This document shows positions 1 through 4,932 of a DNA stretch of 8,087 nucleotides, one piece after another. The notes beneath the pieces are model-generated. The model did not search any database and was not told where the DNA came from. It saw only the letters and a program-made list of their open reading frames with translations. Source of the stretch: DASUKL01 sp036278755 (lineage in GTDB: Bacteria > Chloroflexota > Limnocylindria > Limnocylindrales > CSP1-4); contig DASUKL010000020.1 of the NCBI GenBank assembly GCA_036278755.1, positions 1 to 8,087 on the forward strand, given 5' to 3'. The position numbers were made by a program, and so were the translations under genes. Position 1 is the stretch's first letter. Each line of letters begins with the position of its first letter.

Positions 1-1
1 T

Positions 2-78
2 TGGTACCGCATATCGGATTCGAACCGATGATCTCCGCCTTGAGAGGGCGGTGTCCTGGGCCTCTAGACGAATGCGGC
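2..78 (-). tRNA. tRNA-Glu (anticodon CTC)
   Basis: A complete cloverleaf reads on the minus strand. The acceptor stem pairs GCCGCAT with ATGCGGT, with one G-U pair at the first position. The D arm is GTC...GAC around TAGAGGCCCAG. The anticodon stem is CCGCC/GGCGG around loop CTCTCAA, which puts CTC at positions 34-36 and reads the Glu codon GAG. A 5-nt variable region (AGATC) is followed by a T arm with stem ATCGG/CCGAT and loop TTCGAAT. The discriminator is A, and CCA is encoded in the DNA (plus-strand positions 2-4). The D-arm and anticodon-stem sequences match the usual bacterial tRNA-Glu pattern. The gene is whole, although its 3' end lies one base from the window edge. Confidence 0.96.
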
Positions 79-123
79 ACGACCGTCGCGATGGCGTCCG
101 GGACGTCAGCCACGCGGCCCGAT

Positions 124-129
124 AGTCTA
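124..129 (-). promoter_or_regulatory. possible -10 box for tRNA-Glu
   Basis: On the minus strand TAGACT lies about 45 nt upstream of the mature tRNA 5' end. It is one of the few AT-rich hexamers in the region and matches TATAAT at 4 of 6 positions. No convincing -35 element is visible at 16-18 nt spacing, so this is a weak positional call. Confidence 0.25.
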
Positions 130-208
130 CCAAAGGTGGCCCCCGGGAGGCCCCGCGATCCCCTGGAGCCGGCCGGTCAGGCGCTCAGCAGGCGACGCGT
201 GGCGCGCC

Positions 209-1084
209 CTACAGCCGCTGCTCGTCGAGGAAGTGCCGGACCCGAGCGGCCACCGGTTCGTGGCTCGTCTCGCCCGCCACGAGGCCGTAGTGGGAGTGGT
301 CGGCGAAGGGCTCGAACTCGGCCCCCAGCCAGAGGGCCAGGGCCTCCGTATCGGGCAGTGGGTGCTCGCGGTCGAGCCCACCGCCCACGACCAGGGCAGG
401 CACTTCGCGGACGAGGCTCGAGCCGACCGAGATGCCGGCCAGCGCATCACGCCGCACGGCCCCCGACTCGCCACCCATGAGGTGCTGGATGCGCAGCACA
501 TCGGCCAGGGTGAGGTCGGGATTCTCCCGCCGGATGGCCTCGGGCAGGCCGCGCCAACCGATGAAGTCGCGGCGGAAGACGGCCGGCACCGCCCGCAGCT
601 CGTAGGGGCGGGCCGGGCTGCGCAGCTCGCCCGGCAGCATGGGCCCCAGGAGGACCAATCCACTGACGTGCTCCCCCGAGGCGATAGCCAGGCACAGCAG
701 GGCGCCCATCCCGTGGCCCACCAGCACCGGCCCCCGGCCGATCCGTTCGACCGCCGCCCGCAGGTCGTCGGCGTAGTCGTCGAACGAGGCGTGCTCCAGG
801 TCCGCCACGTCGGACCAGTAGTGGCCGCGCAGGTTCAGGGCATGGGTCTCGAAGCCGCGACCGGCGAGATATTCCTGGAACCGATGCCACAGCCACGAGC
901 CGCCCAGCTCGCCATGGACCATCAACAGCGGGTGGCGGCGCGAGCGACGTTCGGGCAGCCACGACTCGATGAACAGGCCCCGGTCGGCGAGCTCGATCTC
1001 GTCTTTGCGGACGGGCTTGGGCGGCCGATCCTCGAAGATCGGCGGCCGCAGGGCGATCGGCTCGTCCGGCGTGTCGGTCACCAC
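209..1084 (-). CDS. alpha/beta-hydrolase-fold protein lacking the nucleophile Ser
   Basis: This 291-residue protein has the alpha/beta-hydrolase order of motifs. An oxyanion-type MVHGELGG lies at residues 55-62. The nucleophile elbow is at 121-129, an acid candidate Asp238 is in GGGLDREHP, and a His candidate at 263 or 265 is in ADHSHYG. The elbow reads GHGMG where active members read GHSMG, so residue 125 is Gly (codon GGG) and the catalytic Ser is absent. The length and intact frame argue against a decayed gene. It may be a non-hydrolytic binding protein or use different chemistry. GTG at 1084 overlaps the DUF1015 stop. A second GTG at 1081 gives a neat 4-nt GTGA overlap and is equally likely. 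No Shine-Dalgarno sequence is evident, so translation is probably coupled to DUF1015. The substrate cannot be named. Confidence 0.88.
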   Translation of the reverse strand: MVTDTPDEPIALRPPIFEDRPPKPVRKDEIELADRGLFIESWLPERRSRRHPLLMVHGELGGSWLWHRFQEYLAGRGFETHALNLRGHYWSDVADLEHASFDDYADDLRAAVERIGRGPVLVGHGMGALLCLAIASGEHVSGLVLLGPMLPGELRSPARPYELRAVPAVFRRDFIGWRGLPEAIRRENPDLTLADVLRIQHLMGGESGAVRRDALAGISVGSSLVREVPALVVGGGLDREHPLPDTEALALWLGAEFEPFADHSHYGLVAGETSHEPVAARVRHFLDEQRL

Positions 1085-2433
1085 TCGCCCGGGCTGAAGA
1101 GGAGGCCGGTGGCCGGCTTGGGCCAGAAGTAGGTCGACTTCTGGGGCATGAGCTCGCCGCCCTCCGCCACCAGGCGGACGGTCGCGGCGGGGATCGGATC
1201 GAGCAGGAAGGCGCTATCCGCTTGGCCAGCATCGACGGCGGCCACGGCCTCGGCGGCATCCTTCGTGTACGCGAGCCGACCCGCCCCCACGAGGGCGTCG
1301 GGATCGAGCCCGGTGACCTGCTGGAGCGCGGCGGCCAGGACGCTGACGGGCAGCCAGCGCAGGACATCGGAAGTCTGGGGATCGAGCAGGGGCGCGATCC
1401 GGGCATGGTCGGGTCGCAGCAGCGCGGCGAGGCCCGCGGTGTAGAGGCCGATGCGGGCCGCGCTTCGACCCCCAACGTCCGACACCGAGCCGCCCGAGCT
1501 CCCAGCGCCCGAGCCGAAGGCGGCGAACGCGTCGACCAACCCCGCCGCCGAACCCAGGCGCTCCACGCGGAACAGCGCGGACGCGGCCTCGAGCAGGGCC
1601 TCCCCGGACGGGGCGCCGCTCACCAGCCGATGCGTGGGCAGGACCCTCAGATCGGCCGTGGACGTGTCGAAAAGGAGGGCCAGGGTGAACTCGTAGGGCG
1701 GGTCATAGGGGCAGGCCCGCCTGGCCCGCCGCTCGTCGCGGTAGCGCAGCCCGGTCTCGTAGCGATGGTGTCCGTCGGCCAAGGTGATCGGGCCTCGACC
1801 GGCCAGCGCCAACAGCTCGCGCACGGGCTCGGCCAGGCCTGGTCCATCGGCCGCCGTCGCCCAGATCCGATAGCCCACCCCGTCGTCGTCGACCGCCTCG
1901 CCTGCCGGCGCATCGGCCGTCAGGGTGTCCAAGAGGGCCGAGGTCGAGCCGTTGCTCCCGGCGTACAGACCGATGATGGGGCTGAGGTTGGCCCCCGTGG
2001 CCTTCAGCAGCCGGTAGCGGTCCTCCTTCGGCCCGCTGAGCGTCCGCTCGTGCGGCAGGACGCCCCCGCGAGGCTCGAGATCCTCGAGCTTGAGACGGGC
2101 GAAGAAGCCCCGCTGGACCTGCTCCGGTTCGCCGGGCAGGGGCCGGAAGCGCTGCTCGTAGACGTAGATCGAGGGTCGCTGGTCCTTGCGCAGCGTGCCG
2201 TCGGTGCGCCAGGCGACGAGGTCGGCCGCAGCGCGCCGGTACCGCTCACCGGGTTCGTCACCGCTGCGCTCCTGGGGCAGGTCGAGCCGCACCGAGTTGC
2301 GCGGGTGGCGGGCCAGCAGGACCGCCTGCTGGTCGGGCGTCACGACGTCGTAGGGGGGACTGATGACGGCACTGAGGGGGCCCACCGCGGCTGTGTCGTA
2401 CCGGAGGGCGCGGAAGGGTCGCAGGTCGGGCAC
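1078..2433 (-). CDS. DUF1015 family protein
   Basis: This protein of about 451 residues carries the set of motifs I associate with DUF1015 (COG4198/PF06245). Numbering here is from the upstream GTG at 2439. They are SPPYDVV (27-33), NSVRLDLP (48-55), HERTLSGPKEDR (130-141), ADGHHRYETG (221-230) and MPQKSTYFWPKP (431-442). The length is typical for the family. The His-rich GHHRYE and the PKEDR segments look like conserved polar clusters. The molecular role is unknown to me; I recall family members near serine-biosynthesis genes elsewhere, but nothing here shows that. Two in-frame GTG starts exist, at 2439 and 2433. I prefer 2433, because it gives MPDLRPFR, a family-like N-terminus, and sits 7 nt after a TACCAT box. 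The stop overlaps the start of the hydrolase-fold gene, so the two form an operon. A Gly/Ser-rich insert at about 309-324 is probably a flexible loop. Confidence 0.93.
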   Translation of the reverse strand: MPDLRPFRALRYDTAAVGPLSAVISPPYDVVTPDQQAVLLARHPRNSVRLDLPQERSGDEPGERYRRAAADLVAWRTDGTLRKDQRPSIYVYEQRFRPLPGEPEQVQRGFFARLKLEDLEPRGGVLPHERTLSGPKEDRYRLLKATGANLSPIIGLYAGSNGSTSALLDTLTADAPAGEAVDDDGVGYRIWATAADGPGLAEPVRELLALAGRGPITLADGHHRYETGLRYRDERRARRACPYDPPYEFTLALLFDTSTADLRVLPTHRLVSGAPSGEALLEAASALFRVERLGSAAGLVDAFAAFGSGAGSSGGSVSDVGGRSAARIGLYTAGLAALLRPDHARIAPLLDPQTSDVLRWLPVSVLAAALQQVTGLDPDALVGAGRLAYTKDAAEAVAAVDAGQADSAFLLDPIPAATVRLVAEGGELMPQKSTYFWPKPATGLLFSPGEW

Positions 2434-2440
2434 GGACACG

Positions 2441-2446
2441 ATGGTA
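2441..2446 (-). promoter_or_regulatory. leaderless-type -10 box for DUF1015
   Basis: TACCAT on the minus strand matches TANNNT and lies 7 nt before the GTG at 2433. That is the spacing expected when transcription starts at the start codon. No Shine-Dalgarno sequence precedes either GTG candidate. No -35 match is visible at 17-nt spacing. Confidence 0.45.
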
Positions 2447-2456
2447 GCCGAACGAC

Positions 2457-2462
2457 TAGTCT
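2457..2462 (+). promoter_or_regulatory. leaderless-type -10 box for the lipoprotein gene
   Basis: TAGTCT matches TANNNT and lies 6 nt before the GTG at 2469. A partial -35-like CGGACA (2433-2438, 4 of 6 to TTGACA) sits 18 nt upstream. The ten bases after the box, GGCCCCGTGG, are identical to those after the box of the ligase gene at 4921. Confidence 0.5.
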
Positions 2463-2468
2463 GGCCCC

Positions 2469-2972
2469 GTGGCCCCCCGTGTCCCCGTCGCGACCCTGGT
2501 CGCGGCTGCCCTGGCCGTAGCCGTGGCCGTGGCCGGCTGCGGTGGCGGCAAGCCGCCGCCCGCCACGCCGCTCGCCCTGAGCGACCTGGTCAGCGAGCTG
2601 GTCACCCACCGGGTGGCGGTGGTCAAGAGCATCAGCGGCGACCCGGGCTGCGACTCCGCGGACCTGGCGGGCAACGGGGTCCATCTCCAGGTCCGGGAGA
2701 GTGGTGACTCGTCGATCTACGATGTCTACCTGCTGCGTTTCAAGGACCAGGCCACCTGGCAGCGCGAGGCGGACGCGGTGGCGGCCTGCGCGGCCGCCGG
2801 ATCGGGGACGGCTGCCGCGGCCGCCGACGGGACGCTGCAGACGATCGCGGTCAGTCCCTTCCGGGCCTACGGTGCCGGCTGGCCACCGGCCCTCGAGCAA
2901 GCCCTCGACGCGGTCATCCACATCGCCGCAGCGGGAGGCACCAACCCGGGAGCGGGGCAGCCCGAGGAGTAG
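2469..2972 (+). CDS. small lipoprotein of unknown function
   Basis: This is a 167-residue protein with an N-terminal lipoprotein signal. MAPR is followed by an Ala/Val-rich hydrophobic run, then the lipobox VAGC with the lipidated Cys at residue 24. A short Gly/Lys/Pro linker follows, and then a soluble domain of about 130 residues. Mature cysteines at about 61 and 107 (GDPGCDSAD and VAACAAAG) could form a disulfide. I do not recognise a family. The features are a start helix (LSDLVSELVTHRVAVVK), a central strand region (SSIYDVYLLRF) and a helix that includes KDQATWQREADAV. The C-terminus is Gly/Pro/Glu-rich. The protein should be membrane-anchored and face outwards. The GTG start is supported by the TANNNT box 6 nt upstream and the correctly placed signal peptide. 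It is divergent from DUF1015 with about 35 bp between starts, which suggests shared control. Confidence 0.8.
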   Translation: MAPRVPVATLVAAALAVAVAVAGCGGGKPPPATPLALSDLVSELVTHRVAVVKSISGDPGCDSADLAGNGVHLQVRESGDSSIYDVYLLRFKDQATWQREADAVAACAAAGSGTAAAAADGTLQTIAVSPFRAYGAGWPPALEQALDAVIHIAAAGGTNPGAGQPEE

Positions 2973-2984
2973 CGTCGGCCGCAT

Positions 2985-3123
2985 CGCCGGCGGGATCGGC
3001 GCCCCCGCGGTCGCTATCGACCACGCTGAAGCGCGCCACCGGTGTGGGCGCCGGCGGGATCGGCGCCCCCGCGGTCGCTATCGACCACGCTGTAGCGCGC
3101 CACCGGTGTGGGCGCCGGCGGGA
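2985..3123. repeat. 64-bp tandem repeat, two full copies plus a stub
   Basis: Copies run at 2985-3048 and 3049-3112 and differ at one base (A3029 versus T3093). The first 11 bases of a third copy follow at 3113-3123. Each unit has a short hairpin, GGTCG-CTAT-CGACC, and the palindrome CACCGGTG. The unit begins 12 bases after the lipoprotein stop. A 64-bp period is not a multiple of three, so the repeat shifts reading frame and is unlikely to be coding. It could be a minisatellite, or it could help end transcription of the lipoprotein gene. No T-tract follows the hairpins. Confidence 0.9.
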
Positions 3124-3340
3124 CCGAAGTCTAATGACCCGGTGTCGACGGCTTGGCCACCGCATCGACGCCTTTACGCGATCACGTGCGGTCGATGCCC
3201 CCGGATGCCTGGTTGCCAGCCGTTCGGCGGCGATCGGACCGACAGATTTCCGCGATGGCCGAACACGGGGGCAGATCCAGCCGGCCAGGCGGACGAACCT
3301 TCGCGATCATCGAACGCTAGGTCGCAACGAGAAGGTGGAG
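3124..3340. other. intergenic stretch, no gene recognised
   Basis: The stretch is somewhat less GC-rich than its surroundings. Open frames across it are rich in Arg and Cys, cross the repeats, and lack any recognisable motif. I see no tRNA, no clear terminator and no promoter I can defend. It connects the 64-bp repeat to the compound repeat module. Confidence 0.6.
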
Positions 3341-3382
3341 GCGAACGTGATCGCGAAAACCTGCGCGGGCGCCCTGCGGCGA
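3341..3382. repeat. short form of the compound repeat module
   Basis: The 15-mer gcgaacgtgatcgcg (3341-3355) is followed after 7 nt by the 20-mer at 3363-3382 (gcgcgggcgccctgcggcga). Both elements recur downstream in the same order: the 15-mer at 3422-3436 with one mismatch, and the 20-mer at 3531-3550, identical. Here the two lie almost adjacent, with no array between them. Confidence 0.8.
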
Positions 3383-3421
3383 GGTCGCGGCCGCGGCGTC
3401 AGGGGAGGCCCCAGGCCCGAG

Positions 3422-3550
3422 GCGAGCGTGATCGCGTGAGCCCGCGAGGAGATGCCAGCGCGGACCCGCCGCGAGATGCCAGCGTGAACCCCGCGAGGAG
3501 ATGCCAGCGCGGACCCGCCGGGAGATGCCAGCGCGGGCGCCCTGCGGCGA
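3422..3550. repeat. expanded form of the compound repeat module with a 24/25-nt tandem array
   Basis: The same 15-mer (3422-3436) and 20-mer (3531-3550) flank four tandem units at 3441-3464, 3465-3489, 3490-3513 and 3514-3537. All units share the core GAGATGCCAGCG. Units 1 and 3 are identical, and units 2 and 4 are variants of each other, so the array behaves as a 49/48-nt dimer repeated twice. Unit 2 is 25 nt, which breaks any reading frame. There are no spacer-like unique segments, so this is not a CRISPR array. The last unit overlaps the start of the 20-mer. Confidence 0.85.
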
Positions 3551-3558
3551 AAGCCGCA
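3543..3558 (-). terminator. GAAA-loop hairpin downstream of the sortase gene
   Basis: The perfect 6-bp stem TGCGGC/GCCGCA has a GAAA loop on the plus strand. It lies 21 nt beyond the sortase stop codon and overlaps the end of the 20-mer repeat. There is no U-run on either strand, so it is a structural candidate for a terminator or 3'-end stabiliser rather than a classical intrinsic terminator. Confidence 0.3.
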
Positions 3559-3579
3559 CTCGCCCCTCCCTACGCGAAC

Positions 3580-4563
3580 CTAGGGCTTGGCCACCTCGAC
3601 GAAACGGGCCACGAGGCGTAGCGAGCTATCGGCGCCGACGCAGGTCTGGAGGGTCAGCGAGCTGACCGACTGGGCGGCGTAGGCCCAGCCCACGTCACCG
3701 TCCGGCGGCGTCGTCTTCCACCACTGCAACTTGAAGTAGTGGATGTGGCTGGCGTTGTCGGCGTAGACGACGAGCATCCCGACCTTGAGCTTACCGGCGT
3801 AGTAGGCGGTGTACAGCGGGCCGAAGATGCCGCCGGCATGGGCCATCAGGTAGACGTTGTTGGTGCCGGCGCAGCCCCAACGGTAGACGGCCGAGTAGCT
3901 GAGGGCGTAGCTCGCACTGCAGGCGTACCAGGTCACGGAGTGGCTGATGCCCAGGGCCGGGTACCACATGTGGTTGCGGCCGCTGTAGGTGGGCGCCGGC
4001 TTGGGGGTCGGCTTCGGAGTGGGCTTCGGACTGGGCTTCGGGGCCGTCTTCTTGGGCGCCGGCTCGGAGGTCGTGTTCGAGGTCCGGCTCGAGGTCCGGC
4101 TCGAGGTCGTCCGCGGCGCATCGGTCGGGGCCGGCTCGCTCGTGGCCGTGGGACCGGAGGCGGCCGCGGCGGCTTCCCGCTCGGCGCGCAGGGCGACCGC
4201 GGTCCGGGCCGCCAGCAGGTCGGGCGTGGGATCCTGGGCCAGGGTCTCGTAGATGGCCTGGCCGGTCGGATCGGCGGCGGGGGCCGCAGCCCAGGCAGTG
4301 GCCGAGGAGGGACCGAACGAAACGGACGCGGCGGCCGGAGCGGGTCCGACCCAGGCCAGGGCCGAGGCCGGCACGGCTGCGGCCATGATGGCCAGGGCCG
4401 AGACGACGGCGGCCAGCCGATGGAGGACGATGGTGCGGGCCGAGCGGGGCAGGCGCTGGGGCACGCGCCGGTCGCCATCGGGGCCCGAGCCGTGCCGCGA
4501 TGCGTGCGGCGCTGCATGCGGCGATCCGCGGGGCGATCGGGGGGTTCGCGGGGCTTGGTCCAT
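3580..4563 (-). CDS. secreted sortase-family cysteine transpeptidase with Pro/Thr/Ser/Lys stalk
   Basis: Sortases cleave a C-terminal sorting motif on a secreted protein and join it to an amine, usually in the cell wall or a pilus. The C-terminal domain (about 197-327) carries the family triad. His242 is in YLMAHAGG, Cys308 is in LTLQTC (the TLxTC signature) and Arg316 is in SLRLVAR. YPALGI at 201-206 matches the usual domain start. Before it come a basic segment, a hydrophobic signal (about 44-70, ending ASALA), an Ala-rich region, SRTS repeats, and a PKPTPKP-type stalk (168-191). Cys215 and Cys231 are extra and might form a disulfide. The ATG at 4563 gives a long charged leader. GTG at 4464 (294 residues) gives a more normal signal peptide and may be the true start. 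No sorting-motif substrate lies in the window. The subclass is undecided. Confidence 0.88.
   Translation of the reverse strand: MDQAPRTPRSPRGSPHAAPHASRHGSGPDGDRRVPQRLPRSARTIVLHRLAAVVSALAIMAAAVPASALAWVGPAPAAASVSFGPSSATAWAAAPAADPTGQAIYETLAQDPTPDLLAARTAVALRAEREAAAAASGPTATSEPAPTDAPRTTSSRTSSRTSNTTSEPAPKKTAPKPSPKPTPKPTPKPAPTYSGRNHMWYPALGISHSVTWYACSASYALSYSAVYRWGCAGTNNVYLMAHAGGIFGPLYTAYYAGKLKVGMLVVYADNASHIHYFKLQWWKTTPPDGDVGWAYAAQSVSSLTLQTCVGADSSLRLVARFVEVAKP
3991..4101 (-). repeat. short tandem repeats encoding the sortase stalk
   Basis: Two in-frame repeats lie inside the sortase gene. Positions 4078-4101 encode two SRTS units by a 12-nt repeat (gaggtccggctc type on the plus strand). Positions 3991-4062 encode alternating Lys-Pro-Thr/Ser-Pro. 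Both have periods divisible by three, as expected for a flexible cell-wall-spanning linker that can change length by slippage. Confidence 0.7.
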
Positions 4564-4920
4564 GGCCCGCAGCGTCGGCGTCCCGGGCCGCGAAATCAGC
4601 CGCTCGGTCGTCCTCTCGGGGTCCTGCCCATGGAGCTCGGGACCACGTCCGCGGCGCCGTCAGGGAGGGCGGATGGTCCTAACGCGGGACGGTGGTCGGT
4701 CGGCTCCGGAGCGGGAGGGAGCGGTGCGGCCCGTGACGGTCACTCGCGGCCGCCCGGACCGCCGCACCAGGCCCAGGGCAGCCCTTCGGTGCCAGCCTGC
4801 ACCGGGCCTGTGGTCCTGATCGGGCGTGGTACCCGGCCGCCGCCTGCCCTCGCACGTGGTGCGCGGTTCCACGACGAGGCGCCGGGGGCGCCGACCTTCC
4901 GCGGCCGCTGCCCAGCGCGA
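4564..4920. other. divergent intergenic region, no gene recognised
   Basis: The region lies between the sortase (minus) and acyl-CoA ligase (plus) starts. Long open frames run through it only because of high GC content, and none shows a motif. The ligase frame stays open far upstream, but this part reads as low-complexity Gly/Arg/Pro. No promoter for the sortase could be found. The only small feature is the GTGAC-G-GTCAC palindrome. Confidence 0.6.
4733..4743. promoter_or_regulatory. GTGAC-G-GTCAC palindrome, possible operator
   Basis: This perfect 11-bp inverted repeat lies about 180 nt upstream of the ligase promoter and 170 nt upstream of the sortase ATG. It resembles the dyad half-sites bound by helix-turn-helix regulators. 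In DNA this GC-rich a short palindrome can arise by chance, and there is only one copy. Confidence 0.2.
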
Positions 4921-4926
4921 TACGAT
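4921..4926 (+). promoter_or_regulatory. leaderless-type -10 box for the acyl-CoA ligase operon
   Basis: TACGAT matches TANNNT and lies 6 nt before the GTG at 4933, with no room for a ribosome binding site. The ten bases that follow are the same as at the lipoprotein promoter (2463-2472). No clear -35 element is visible. This box is the main reason for choosing 4933 as the start in a frame that is open far upstream. Confidence 0.5.
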
Positions 4927-4932
4927 GGCCCC

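Noticed and set aside
134..190. Intrinsic terminator for the hydrolase-fold gene (GGCC and CCGGCCGG palindromes)
   Set aside because: The palindromes are short, self-complementary GC runs without a U-tract, and are expected at this base composition.
233..1132. 299-codon plus-strand open frame over the hydrolase-fold gene
   Set aside because: It is antisense to a recognisable alpha/beta-hydrolase fold. It has no motif, and the promoter and overlap logic support the minus gene.
1222..2520. 432-codon open frame on the plus strand across the DUF1015 gene
   Set aside because: It is antisense to a gene with clear DUF1015 motifs. Its translation is low-complexity Gly/Arg/Gln-rich with no domain, as expected from high GC content.
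2340..2984. 214-codon minus-strand frame over the lipoprotein
   Set aside because: The plus strand has a proper signal peptide and lipobox; the minus frame also overlaps the start of DUF1015 and has no motif.
3347..3439. Small ORF starting at GTG 3347 after a purine-rich AGAAGGTGGAGG
   Set aside because: The upstream run looks like a ribosome binding site, but the 30-residue product is Arg/Gly-rich and lies across the repeat elements with no conserved feature, so I do not support it as a gene.
3441..3537. CRISPR array
   Set aside because: The units are directly adjacent with no unique spacers, and there are no cas genes in the window.
3739..4932. Upstream in-frame extension of the acyl-CoA ligase
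   Set aside because: The frame is open but reads as Gly/Arg-rich antisense of the sortase gene, and family length and the TANNNT box place the start at GTG 4933.
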